Assembly (NCBI GenBank): GCA_944326695.1
Contig: CALVEZ010000020.1
Span: 1-64,000, forward strand
Source of the DNA: Candidatus Bilophila faecipullorum
GTDB taxonomy: Bacteria; Desulfobacterota; Desulfovibrionia; Desulfovibrionales; Desulfovibrionaceae
Length of the DNA: 64,000 bases
Direction: 5' to 3'
The translations under genes were made by a program, and so were the position numbers. Within the stretch, counting starts at the first letter, position 1. Every line of letters begins with the position of its first letter. A model generated the notes under the pieces. That model did not search any database. It saw only the letters and a list, made by a program, of their open reading frames with translations, and was not told where the DNA came from. Shown here piece after piece: positions 37,531 through 45,507 of the stretch.

Positions 37531-37902
37531 GAGGCGCAGGCGAAGCTCCACATCCAGTCGCGCATCAGGTCTGGCCATATCCGCTTGGCGACATCATATA
37601 TTTTGTGGTATGAGAACAGCGAAAATCCTTTTATCATGCGAAAAACGGCCATCAGCGCGTTTTTGCGCCAATATGGCAGCGTGTATGTTTCCAGCGAGCG
37701 CGGGCCAATCGTGCAGGGGCTGGCCCGAGACATCATGCACAGCGGTCTCAAGGCCAAGGATGCCCTGCATGTGGCCTGTGCGCTCGAGGCGGGGTGTGAG
37801 TATTTGCTCTCCACGGATGATCGCCTGCTACGCTACAGGCACGAGCACCTCCTCTTGCTGAATCCCATGGATTTTATCCGCATGGAGGCTGACAAACAAT
37901 GA
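37459..37902 (+). CDS. PIN-domain protein (VapC-like toxin)
   Basis: A 147-residue PIN-fold nuclease candidate. The N-terminal strand LIYMDTCCFNRPYD gives the first acidic residue (Asp6). A central acidic region follows (SYILWYENSENPF), then the conserved KAKDALHVACALEAGCEYLLSTDDRLL with the second and third acidic positions. PIN toxins usually cleave tRNA or rRNA. It overlaps the next small gene by four bases (ATGA) and lies between hsdS and hsdR, reading the same way, an uncommon place for a toxin-antitoxin pair. Activity is inferred. Confidence 0.8.
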   Translation: MLIYMDTCCFNRPYDDQSLIRNSLEAQAKLHIQSRIRSGHIRLATSYILWYENSENPFIMRKTAISAFLRQYGSVYVSSERGPIVQGLARDIMHSGLKAKDALHVACALEAGCEYLLSTDDRLLRYRHEHLLLLNPMDFIRMEADKQ

Positions 37903-38120
37903 GCATGAGCACTGCAGAACTGATGGACAGGGGCATGCGGTATCTCGTGGAAAAACTGGGCACCGTTGACGCGGAAAAGTTTATTGCCGCCGTCCTGAGA
38001 GAGCGGTTTGATTATACAGAGTGGCAGCGTACCCGTTTTGACGATGAGGGGCTGGAAAGGTTCAATGCCGCCGCGCTGGCCTGGGCGGCGGAACATGAAG
38101 CAAAGGCTGCCGTGAAATAG
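37899..38120 (+). CDS. Small antitoxin-like partner of the PIN protein
   Basis: A 73-residue protein coupled to the PIN gene by an ATGA overlap. Sequence: helical throughout, with AELMDRGMRYLVEKLGTVDAEKFIAAVLRERFDYTEWQRTRFDD. No ribbon-helix-helix or AbrB motif is plain, so antitoxin function rests on position and size. Toxin-first order is the reverse of most vapBC loci. An alternative is a small subunit acting with the Hsd proteins. Confidence 0.6.
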   Translation: MSMSTAELMDRGMRYLVEKLGTVDAEKFIAAVLRERFDYTEWQRTRFDDEGLERFNAAALAWAAEHEAKAAVK

Positions 38121-38143
38121 TCACCAGCGTGGAGAAAACGACC

Positions 38144-41100
38144 GTGAGCCGGATGCATGAAGCGGAAATCGAGGAACTCGCGCTGGAGCGCCTGGAGGCG
38201 CTTGGCTATGCCCGTTATTTTGGGCCGGATATTGCGCCTGACGGCGCCACGCCGCTGCGCGCCTCCCTGGCAAGCCCGATTCTGGAAGGCGTGTTGCAGG
38301 AGGCGGTGGATCGGCTCAACCCGCATATTCCCGCCGTCGCCCGGCAGGAAGCCGTGCGCCGCGTTCTCCGCGTTTCCGGCCCGGATTTGATCTCTGCCAA
38401 TGAGGCGTTTCACCAGCTCCTCACGCGGGGCGTGTCGGTCAGCTACCAGAAAGAGGGCGCGGAGCGCGGCGACAAGGTATGGCTGGTGGATTTCAGCACG
38501 CCGGAGAACAACGAATTCACGGCGGTCAACCAGTTCACCTTTGTGGAAGGCAATGTGAACAAGCGGCCGGATGTGGTGCTGTTTGTCAACGGCCTGCCGC
38601 TGGTTGTCATTGAGCTGAAGAATCCGGGGAGCGAATCCGCCACACTCATGAGCGCCTATCAGCAGTTGCAGACCTACAAGCAGGTCATCCCCTCGCTCCT
38701 GGCCTGCAACGGGCTGCTGGTCATTTCGGACGGGCTGGAGGCCAGGGCGGGTTCGCTTTCCGCCGGGTATTCGCGCTTTTCCGTGTGGAAAAGCGAAGAC
38801 GGCTCCAGAGAAGCGCCGCACCTGAAAAGTCAGCTTGAGGTGCTCATCAAGGGCATGTTGAACAAGGCGACCCTGCTGGACCTCATCCGCTTTTTCACGG
38901 TGTTTGAAAAGATGAAAACGGAGGATGCACAGGGGCTGGTCAGCGTGGAGACCGTAAAAAAAATTGCCGCGTATCATCAGTACTATGCGGTGAACAAGGC
39001 CGTGGCCTCCACGCTGGAGGCGGCGCGGCGCAACGACGCGGGGCGCGGCAAGGGCGGGGTTGTCTGGCACACGCAGGGGAGCGGCAAGTCGCTTTCCATG
39101 GTGTTCTTTTCCGGCAAGATCGTGTACCTGCTGAAGAATCCCACTATCGTGGTGCTGACGGACAGGAACGATCTTGACGACCAGCTCTTCGACACCTTCG
39201 CCGCTTCCGCCCAGCTTCTGGGGCAGGAGCCGAAACAGGCGGAAAGCCGGGAAGACCTCACGACGCTGCTCAAGGTGGCCTCCGGCGGCATCGTGTTTTC
39301 CACCATGCAGAAATTCCTGCCTGAAGACGGAAATACGCATGAGTTGCTGTCCGACCGGCGCAATATCGTGGTCATCACGGACGAGGCGCACCGCACCCAA
39401 TACGGCTTCAAGGCGCGCGAGGCCAATGTGCGCGACAGCGAGGGAAAGGTCATCGGCAAGAAAACCGTCTATGGCCTTGCCAAGTATCTGCGCGACGCCC
39501 TGCCCAACGCGACCTATCTCGGCTTTACCGGCACGCCCATTGAAAAGAAGGATGCCAATACCCGCGCGGTCTTCGGCGACTATATCGACATTTACGACAT
39601 TGCCCGCGCCGTGGAGGACAAGGCCACGGTGCCCATTTATTACGAAAGCCGCATGGCGAAAATAGAGCTGCCGGAGGAGGGCAGGCGGCTTGTCCGCGAG
39701 CTGGACGAGGAGTTGGAGGAGGGGGACGCGGAACAGGCGGACAAGGCCCGGAGCAGGCGCGCGCGTCTGGAGGCGCTCATCGGCAGCGAGAAACGGCTGA
39801 CCACCATAGCGCGGGACATCGTGGAGCATTTCGAGGCGCGGCAGGCCGTCATCTCCGGCAAGGGGCTGGTGGTGTGCATGTCGCGGCCCATCGCCGCAGC
39901 CCTCTACGGGCATATCATCGCCCTGCGGCCCGAATGGCACGATGACGACCTGAAAAAGGGCGCGATCAAGGTGGTGATGACGGCCAGTTCCGCCGAAGGG
40001 CCGGAGCTGGCGAAGTTTCACACCACCAAGGGAGAACGCCAGAAGTTGGCCGCGCGGATGAAAGACCCGGCCGACCCGCTGCGGCTGGTCATCGTTTGCG
40101 ATATGTGGCTCACCGGCTTTGATGTGCCCTGCCTGCACACCATGTACCTGGACAAGCCCATGAAGGGGCATACGCTCATGCAGGCCATTGCGCGCGTCAA
40201 CCGAGTCTTCGGGGACAAGCCCGGCGGCCTCGTGGTGGACTACCTGGGCATTGCCGCTGACCTGAAAAGGGCGCTCGCCTTTTATGGTGAGGCCGGGGGC
40301 CAGGGAGATCCGGCCCAGACGCAGGAGCAGGCGGTGGACATCATGCTGGAGAAGCTGGAGGTCACGGCGGCGCTGCTGCATGATTTTCCGTATCAGGAAT
40401 ATTTTATGGCCGATACGGCACGCAAGCTGGCAATCATTCTTGAGACCGAGGAGTTTATTCTCAGGCTGGAGAACGGGAAAAAGCGATTCATGGACGCGGT
40501 GACGGCCCTTGCCGCGGCCTATGCCCTGGCCGTGCCCCATCCGCAGGCCTTGGCCCATGCCAGGGAGGTATCCTTTTTTCAGGATGTGAAGGCGAGGCTC
40601 GCCAAGTTTGACGGCGGGGGCGACAGTGCCCGAAGCAGCGCGGAGATGGAAAGCGCCATCAAGCAGGTTATCGACAAGGCGCTGGTGTCCGGCCAGGTGA
40701 TTGATGTCTTTGACGCGGCGGGCATCAAGAAGCCTGATATTTCCATCCTTTCCGACGAGTTCCTGCTGGAAATGAAGAACATGCCGCACAGGAACATCGC
40801 GCTGGAGGTGCTCAAGAAGCTCCTCAATGACGAATTGCGGGCGCGTTCGCGCAAGAACCTGTTGCAAAGCAAGAAGCTCCTGGAATTGTTGGACGGGGCG
40901 CTCAAGCGCTACCACAACAGGATCATCACCGCTGCCGAGGTCATTGACGAAATCATCAATATCGGCAAACAGGTGCGCGAATCCGACAAGGAAGCGGGCG
41001 AACTCGGACTTACCGAGTACGAGTATGCCTTTTATATGGCCGTGGCCGACAATGAATCCGCCCGCGAATTGATGGGCAAAGACAAATTGCGCGAGCTTGC

Positions 41101-41296
41101 CGTTGTGCTGACAGATAAAGTCCGGGCCAACGCCTCACTTGACTGGAACATCAAGGAGGACGTGCAGGCACACTTGAGGGTCATCATCAGGCGTACCTTG
41201 CGGAAATACGGCTACCCGCCGGACATGCAGGAACTGGCTACAGAAACGGTGATGAAGCAGGCCGAGTTGATGGCGGATGTAATGAGTAACGTATAA
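38144..41296 (+). CDS. hsdR: Type I restriction endonuclease subunit HsdR
   Basis: A 1050-residue ATP-dependent translocating endonuclease. The N-terminal PD-(D/E)xK nuclease has RPDVVLFVNGLPLVVIELKNPG near residues 143-164. The superfamily-2 motor has Walker A HTQGSGKSLSM (near 310-318), the T-D-R-N-D-L-D-D-Q motif, DEAHRTQYG (near 412), TGTP (motif III) and the motif VI region HTLMQAIARVNRVFGDK. The C-terminal helical domain binds HsdM/S. GTG 38144 is preferred as start because GGAG at 38131 is well placed; GTG 38129 and ATG 38153 are alternatives. Confidence 0.94.
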   Translation: MSRMHEAEIEELALERLEALGYARYFGPDIAPDGATPLRASLASPILEGVLQEAVDRLNPHIPAVARQEAVRRVLRVSGPDLISANEAFHQLLTRGVSVSYQKEGAERGDKVWLVDFSTPENNEFTAVNQFTFVEGNVNKRPDVVLFVNGLPLVVIELKNPGSESATLMSAYQQLQTYKQVIPSLLACNGLLVISDGLEARAGSLSAGYSRFSVWKSEDGSREAPHLKSQLEVLIKGMLNKATLLDLIRFFTVFEKMKTEDAQGLVSVETVKKIAAYHQYYAVNKAVASTLEAARRNDAGRGKGGVVWHTQGSGKSLSMVFFSGKIVYLLKNPTIVVLTDRNDLDDQLFDTFAASAQLLGQEPKQAESREDLTTLLKVASGGIVFSTMQKFLPEDGNTHELLSDRRNIVVITDEAHRTQYGFKAREANVRDSEGKVIGKKTVYGLAKYLRDALPNATYLGFTGTPIEKKDANTRAVFGDYIDIYDIARAVEDKATVPIYYESRMAKIELPEEGRRLVRELDEELEEGDAEQADKARSRRARLEALIGSEKRLTTIARDIVEHFEARQAVISGKGLVVCMSRPIAAALYGHIIALRPEWHDDDLKKGAIKVVMTASSAEGPELAKFHTTKGERQKLAARMKDPADPLRLVIVCDMWLTGFDVPCLHTMYLDKPMKGHTLMQAIARVNRVFGDKPGGLVVDYLGIAADLKRALAFYGEAGGQGDPAQTQEQAVDIMLEKLEVTAALLHDFPYQEYFMADTARKLAIILETEEFILRLENGKKRFMDAVTALAAAYALAVPHPQALAHAREVSFFQDVKARLAKFDGGGDSARSSAEMESAIKQVIDKALVSGQVIDVFDAAGIKKPDISILSDEFLLEMKNMPHRNIALEVLKKLLNDELRARSRKNLLQSKKLLELLDGALKRYHNRIITAAEVIDEIINIGKQVRESDKEAGELGLTEYEYAFYMAVADNESARELMGKDKLRELAVVLTDKVRANASLDWNIKEDVQAHLRVIIRRTLRKYGYPPDMQELATETVMKQAELMADVMSNV

Positions 41297-41312
41297 ACTA
41301 TGCGAGATACCG

Positions 41313-41840
41313 ATGAGTGCAGTACCTACTTGGCAATTAATAGTTAATATTATCGCTATTATTATTTCGCCTATTATAGCAACATTAATAACATTGTACA
41401 TTTCAAAAAGAAATGAAATTAGGAATGAAAAATTAAGAATTTTAAGAATCTTGATGGTGACACGTATGAATAGGGCATGTATTGATTATGCCAATGCATT
41501 AAATTTAATAGATGTTGTATTTTATAATTCTAAAAAAGTACGCCAAGCATATAAAGAACTTCTCGAAATGTATTATAAAGAAAATGTATCTGACAATGAG
41601 GCCAATATAAAAAATCTAAAATTAATTGAATCTATTATAGAAGATATTGGTTATAGTAAAAAAATCAATTGGAACGAGGTTTCAATCCCTTATTCACCTA
41701 AATGGTATTTTCAAGAATTGGAAAAAAATGAAGAATATAAAAAAGCAACTATATCTGTAGGACAATTTTTAAATATGCTTTTACAAACTCAACAATCGAC
41801 ATCTCCAAATGAACAACCGAACCAAGATGATCATGCCTAA
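41313..41840 (+). CDS. AT-rich membrane-anchored protein (DUF6680-like)
   Basis: A 175-residue protein with one N-terminal membrane helix (LIVNIIAIIISPIIATLITLYIS) followed by a basic, mostly helical cytoplasmic part. The pattern ISKRNEIRNEKLRILRILMVTR resembles small DUF6680-type proteins often found near restriction and defence genes, but the match is by eye. Base composition is far more AT-rich than the flanking genes, indicating separate acquisition. It is the last gene before attR and starts 16 bases after hsdR. Confidence 0.6.
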   Translation: MSAVPTWQLIVNIIAIIISPIIATLITLYISKRNEIRNEKLRILRILMVTRMNRACIDYANALNLIDVVFYNSKKVRQAYKELLEMYYKENVSDNEANIKNLKLIESIIEDIGYSKKINWNEVSIPYSPKWYFQELEKNEEYKKATISVGQFLNMLLQTQQSTSPNEQPNQDDHA

Positions 41841-42107
41841 ACCGGGTAAAGAGCAAAATTTAGTTGTTTCATTTAGGTTCCGTCAAGGAGAACTGAACCG
41901 ACACCTCAAATGTACCCATCATTTTTTGTCAGTAACATGCTGAATTTATTATATCTAAACTCCTATTTTCAGACACAAAGTCAAAATTTATTTCCTCAAT
42001 AACTTCAACAGGCTAACCACAAAAACTTGCCAACGGTATTTGGAACGGTATTTACAAGGCGTCTGTTATACTTTATCTCTGATTTCAACCTATTGAACCT
42101 TGTGATT
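41841..42107. other. Gene-free right end of the element
   Basis: AT-rich, with no coding potential seen. The integrase arm sites expected near attR may lie here, but I could not identify repeats with confidence. Confidence 0.4.
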
Positions 42108-42109
42108 GG

Positions 42110-42126
42110 GTCTCCCCTTCGCACCA
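42110..42126 (+). other. Right attachment site (attR)
   Basis: GTCTCCCCTTCGCACCA repeats the tRNA-Leu 3' end at 28893-28910 with one G missing. It is followed within 7 bases by a terminator of the type expected after a tRNA. Confidence 0.82.
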
Positions 42127-42132
42127 TTTTTT

Positions 42133-42168
42133 AAAGCCGTTGCAGTAACATACTGTGACGGCTTTTTT
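42133..42168 (+). terminator. Displaced tRNA-Leu terminator at the element's right end
   Basis: AAAGCCGTTGCAGTA pairs with TACTGTGACGGCTTT around ACA, then a T run. No gene ends near it on the plus strand except the attR tRNA remnant, so it is best read as the original terminator of tRNA-Leu before integration. Confidence 0.85.
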
Positions 42169-42372
42169 GTATTTTCTAGGGCCCGAAGGAGGATTGCTCC
42201 TACGGGAGGCGCGAAAGAAAGCAGCATCCCTCCAAATATTTTTCCTGCGCTGGCAGGTTCAGGGTCGGATTCGGGCCGATGTTTTATGAAGGGATGCAGT
42301 CGCACCCTGTCGCCAAAGGAGAAACTCCCTGATAAGAGAAAGATTTTATTTTTTTGAAGCATGAAAGAAATG

Positions 42373-43998
42373 CTAATGAAGTCCGGTCCGGGTGATGCGC
42401 CCAGTAATAGGCATGGGGAGGGGCGAATGATTCCGGATGTAGGCTTCCACAATGTCCACGTCCAGCGGCTCGGGCGAGGGTAAAGGCTGGCCGCCCCCCA
42501 GCATGGCGTACCCGTCACCGCCCCGCGCCATGTAATCGGGGAGAATGACGCCATAGCGCATATTGGGGTCCAGCAGTACGGCTTTGCCCTGTGCGTCGAT
42601 TACTTCGGCCTTGACGATGCGCTGGCCCGCGGGACGGCTGCCGTCGATGACGTAGCGCAGGCCAGCCGCCTGAAGCAGGCGGGGCCCTTTGGCTCCCTCT
42701 TGTCCTGCGCCGTGTTCCAGAGCCTGCCGAAGCTGCTCTCCAGAATAGTCGCGCAGAACCAATGTGTTGCCGAACGGCAGCATGGCGAGCAGATGCCCGC
42801 GGCTGATGTCGCCGGCAGGCAGGGCCGCGCGGATGCCTCCGCCGTTGCACAGGGCCATGACCGCGCCGTAAGGGCGGGCATACTCAAGCATGGCATCCGC
42901 CGTTACCATGCCGCCCAGACAGTCACCGGAACGACAGGCGTCCATACCGTCGGGCAGGCGGAGGGTATGGGAGCCCACCACGGCGCTCCGGTAGCCTTCA
43001 AGCGCAGCGGCATACGAATCCACCAGCGCCGCCGTCGCCGCATCCAGCGGTGCGTCGTTGGTCAGTTCGCGGGGGCCGCCCTCCCATGCAAGCGGGACGC
43101 CCCTTGCGTCAAAGCATACCCGCAGTTCGCCGAGATATTGCGCGGCTCGTTTGGCCGTGACCACCAGAACGGGCTGTCCGCCGGGGGAATGCTCCACGAT
43201 GGGGTAGGGGCCTTCCGCCGAATCTTTCCCCAGATAGCTGTGCGTGTGCCCGCCCACGATGATGTCCACGCCGTCCACGCTGCGGGCCAGCCGCCGGTCG
43301 GCGGGCAGACCCAGATGCGTCAGAGCCACGATGTGGCGTACTCCTCGTTTTTCCAATTCCCGCACAGCATGTGACAGGCTGGCGGCGGCTTCCTCGAACC
43401 CCGTCTCGGGGCACGCCCGGGCCAGTTCCCGCGCTTCGTCATTGGCGAGGCCCACAATCCCTACCTCCCGCCCCCGTATCTGCACGATGAGCCAAGGGGC
43501 GTAGCGGGCCTTGAGCAGGGGGCAGCCCTTGGTCGGCGCAAGGTTCGCCGCCAGCACAGGAAAGGGCGTCTCTTTCAGAAAGTGCGCCAATTCAAGGCAA
43601 CCCTCGTCGAATTCGTGGTTGCCGAGGGTCATGGCGTCAAAAGGCAGATGTTGGTTCAATGCCGCCTGCATGGGCCATTTGTTGACGCTGTAAAAGAGCG
43701 TCCCCTGAAACTGATCGCCCGCGTCCAGCGCGATGACGTTGTCGTTTTTGGTCTTGGCGTCACGGATGGCGGCGGCGATGCGCGCCAGCCCGCCTCGGCT
43801 CGTGTGCTGATCAAAAGCCGCGTTGCCGTAGGCGTCGATACCCGCCACATGAGCATGAGTATCGTTGGTGTGCAGGATGACCAGTTCCAGCCCCTGTGCC
43901 TTCTCCGGGGACGTGACCTCGCGCGGCGCGCAGCCGGGCAGCCACAAGCAGCCGATGAGAAGGAGTGAGGCGATGCCAAAGAGCCGTGTGTGTTTCAT
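42373..43998 (-). CDS. Periplasmic 5'-nucleotidase/2',3'-cyclic phosphodiesterase (UshA family) lipoprotein
   Basis: A 541-residue exported metallophosphoesterase. The lipoprotein signal MKHTRLFGIASLLLIGCLWLPGC has Cys near 23. The catalytic domain has LVILHTNDTHAHV (D-x-H), ALDAGDQFQGTL (G-D), TLGNHEFDEGC (G-N-H-E), VALTHLGLPADR and IIVGGHTHSYLGKD (G-H-T-H). The C-terminal 5'-nucleotidase domain includes LCNGGGIRAALPAGDISRG, and MARGGDGYAML near the end. Full length for UshA. It releases nucleosides from nucleotides outside the inner membrane. A phosphoribosyltransferase is divergently transcribed from the other side of the spacer. Confidence 0.92.
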   Translation of the reverse strand: MKHTRLFGIASLLLIGCLWLPGCAPREVTSPEKAQGLELVILHTNDTHAHVAGIDAYGNAAFDQHTSRGGLARIAAAIRDAKTKNDNVIALDAGDQFQGTLFYSVNKWPMQAALNQHLPFDAMTLGNHEFDEGCLELAHFLKETPFPVLAANLAPTKGCPLLKARYAPWLIVQIRGREVGIVGLANDEARELARACPETGFEEAAASLSHAVRELEKRGVRHIVALTHLGLPADRRLARSVDGVDIIVGGHTHSYLGKDSAEGPYPIVEHSPGGQPVLVVTAKRAAQYLGELRVCFDARGVPLAWEGGPRELTNDAPLDAATAALVDSYAAALEGYRSAVVGSHTLRLPDGMDACRSGDCLGGMVTADAMLEYARPYGAVMALCNGGGIRAALPAGDISRGHLLAMLPFGNTLVLRDYSGEQLRQALEHGAGQEGAKGPRLLQAAGLRYVIDGSRPAGQRIVKAEVIDAQGKAVLLDPNMRYGVILPDYMARGGDGYAMLGGGQPLPSPEPLDVDIVEAYIRNHSPLPMPITGRITRTGLH

Positions 43999-44385
43999 GA
44001 CGTTCTCCGGGGGAAAACCCGCGCGGCAAGATCGGAAAGGGCCGTACGCCTGGGCGTTAAAATGCGGTTACTCTGGCACAGGCAGACTGAAGCCGTCAAC
44101 AAGGGGGTCGTAAGGAGCCCGCCGCGCATGAGGATGGGTAAACATGTGAAATTTTAAACAGATATAAGCGGGGAGGTTTATTCCTCTCTGAGGATACAGC
44201 GGAGGTGGTCCGATCCATAAGGAAGGACGGCGAAGCGGAGAGCAGGAGAAGCGCTACTTCTGCGGGTTTGGCGGGGGAAGGGGCTTCTTGCCGGGCAAGG
44301 GAAAAAGGCTTAGCCTGCGCAAAAGCGTCTGCCATCATCCGGGAGCAGGAGGCGGCGGCTTCTATTCTATTGGGAGGAGAGGAAA
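43999..44385. other. Spacer between the nucleotidase and phosphoribosyltransferase genes
   Basis: Divergent promoters are expected here but no clean -35/-10 pair was found. No purine-riboswitch-like structure was recognised, and no gene. Confidence 0.4.
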
Positions 44386-44964
44386 TTGAAATACTTTGAT
44401 TTTGAAATTCTGGGGCTGAAGAGGAAGCTGCCGTATGTGCAGGTAGGGGAAAATCTGGCGCTGGCGAGCTTTGTCGTGCTGTCCGATACCGAACTCATCC
44501 AGACCGTGGCTCCCGAGCTGCTCAAGCGCCTGCCGGAGGTCGACGTCCTCATGACCGCCGAGGCCAAGGGCATTTGCCTCACCTACGAGCTGAGCCGCCT
44601 GATGGGTATGAAGGATTTCGTGGTGGCGAGGAAAAGCCGCAAACCCTACATGCAGAATGCGATTTCCCATTCCGTGCGGTCCGTGACGACTCAAAAGGAG
44701 CAGACGCTCTGGCTGGACGGCTGCGAAGCGGAAAAGCTGAAGGGCAAGCGTGTGGCTCTCATTGACGACGTGATCGCCACCGGGGAGTCCATTCAGGCCA
44801 TCGAGTCGCTGGCGCAGGCGGCGGGAGCCCATGTGGTGGCAAGGGCCGCCATCCTCGCGGAGCTGGAATCCGTCCATCGTTCCGATATCATCTATCTGAA
44901 AGAGCATTATGTGTTCCGCCCCAACCCGGACGGTACCTATACCCCTCTGGAAACGCTGCGTTAA
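44386..44964 (+). CDS. Purine-type phosphoribosyltransferase (Apt-like)
   Basis: A 192-residue type I PRTase. The PRPP-binding motif is VALIDDVIATGESIQA (about residues 121-136), preceded by the hood and flexible loop (VVARKSRKPYMQNAISHSVRSVTTQKEQTLWL). A VDVLMTAEAKGICLTYELSRLMG stretch matches adenine/xanthine PRTases. It starts with TTG at 44386 after GGGAGGAGAGG; no ATG exists early in the frame. It would salvage a free purine base to the nucleotide, fitting the neighbouring nucleotidase. Adenine versus xanthine specificity cannot be told. Confidence 0.85.
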   Translation: MKYFDFEILGLKRKLPYVQVGENLALASFVVLSDTELIQTVAPELLKRLPEVDVLMTAEAKGICLTYELSRLMGMKDFVVARKSRKPYMQNAISHSVRSVTTQKEQTLWLDGCEAEKLKGKRVALIDDVIATGESIQAIESLAQAAGAHVVARAAILAELESVHRSDIIYLKEHYVFRPNPDGTYTPLETLR

Positions 44965-45507
44965 GCCGCCTTTTTGAGCCGGGCGCGGGGATTCCCTGTG
45001 CCCGGCGGGGCTTCTTCCGGCCCGTCCTGCATAGTGGGGAATTCCTTTCCTTCCTTCATTCATTCATTCATTCTTTCTTTCTTTCTTTCTTTCTCTCCTC
45101 TTTTTCTCTTTGTTCATTCGCCTGCTGCGGTCGCGTTTTTGCCAGCGGTCGGCGCTGGTTACGGGGCCGCCTCACGACGTACAGGGTATCTCCCTCCTGT
45201 TGATCTTTACGTGCAGGAGAGGGGAGTGCGTTCCTCCTTTTCGCCTGCGGCGGTTTCGTGGCCCGTCCCTTTTCCGTTCCCACCGCTTTGCCTGAAGAAG
45301 GCGGCGGATATGCAGGAAGACCCTTAAGAGGCCGTGCTTTTTATCCTGCACGGGCCCGGAGGGAAAAAGATGGTGCCGCAGCACTGCTCAGGCTTGCGTG
45401 TCGCGTTATTTTGGTTAACAATTCACCTGATTTTGAGAGGAGAGGAGCCTTCGGCACAGCGGCCTCCAGGTTCGAGGGGCAGGCCGCACAACTTCGAGAG
45501 AGGAGCT
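44965..45507. other. Intergenic region with tetranucleotide microsatellite
   Basis: Contains (TTCA)4(TTCT)6 at 45055-45094. The rest has frames open on the plus strand with no ribosome binding site or family match. It lies between the PRTase and the GltS-like permease. Confidence 0.45.
45055..45094. repeat. Compound tetranucleotide microsatellite (TTCA)4(TTCT)6
   Basis: Ten consecutive tetramers without interruption, 413 bases upstream of the GltS-like start codon. Tetramer tracts of this kind cause phase variation in other bacteria; no gene spanning it is evident here. Confidence 0.92.

Larger units (their letters stand above)
28893..42126 (+). mobile_element. Integrative mobilizable element in tRNA-Leu, carrying type I RM
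   Basis: About 13.2 kb bounded by copies of the tRNA-Leu 3' end, GTCTCCCCTTCGGCACCA at 28893-28910 and GTCTCCCCTTCGCACCA at 42110-42126. Gene order: integrase, AlpA-like regulator, Toprim/AAA replication protein (frameshifted), relaxase, accessory protein, hsdM, hsdS, PIN toxin, antitoxin-like, hsdR, AT-rich membrane protein. It has a relaxase but no type IV secretion genes, so transfer would need a helper. A displaced tRNA-type terminator lies just beyond the right end. Confidence 0.88.

Noticed and set aside
38012..40915. 967-codon minus-strand frame opposite hsdR
   Set aside because: Antisense shadow of hsdR, which has every expected motor and nuclease motif.
43999..44385. Purine riboswitch ahead of the Apt-like gene
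   Set aside because: No three-way junction with the conserved loop sequences could be found by eye.
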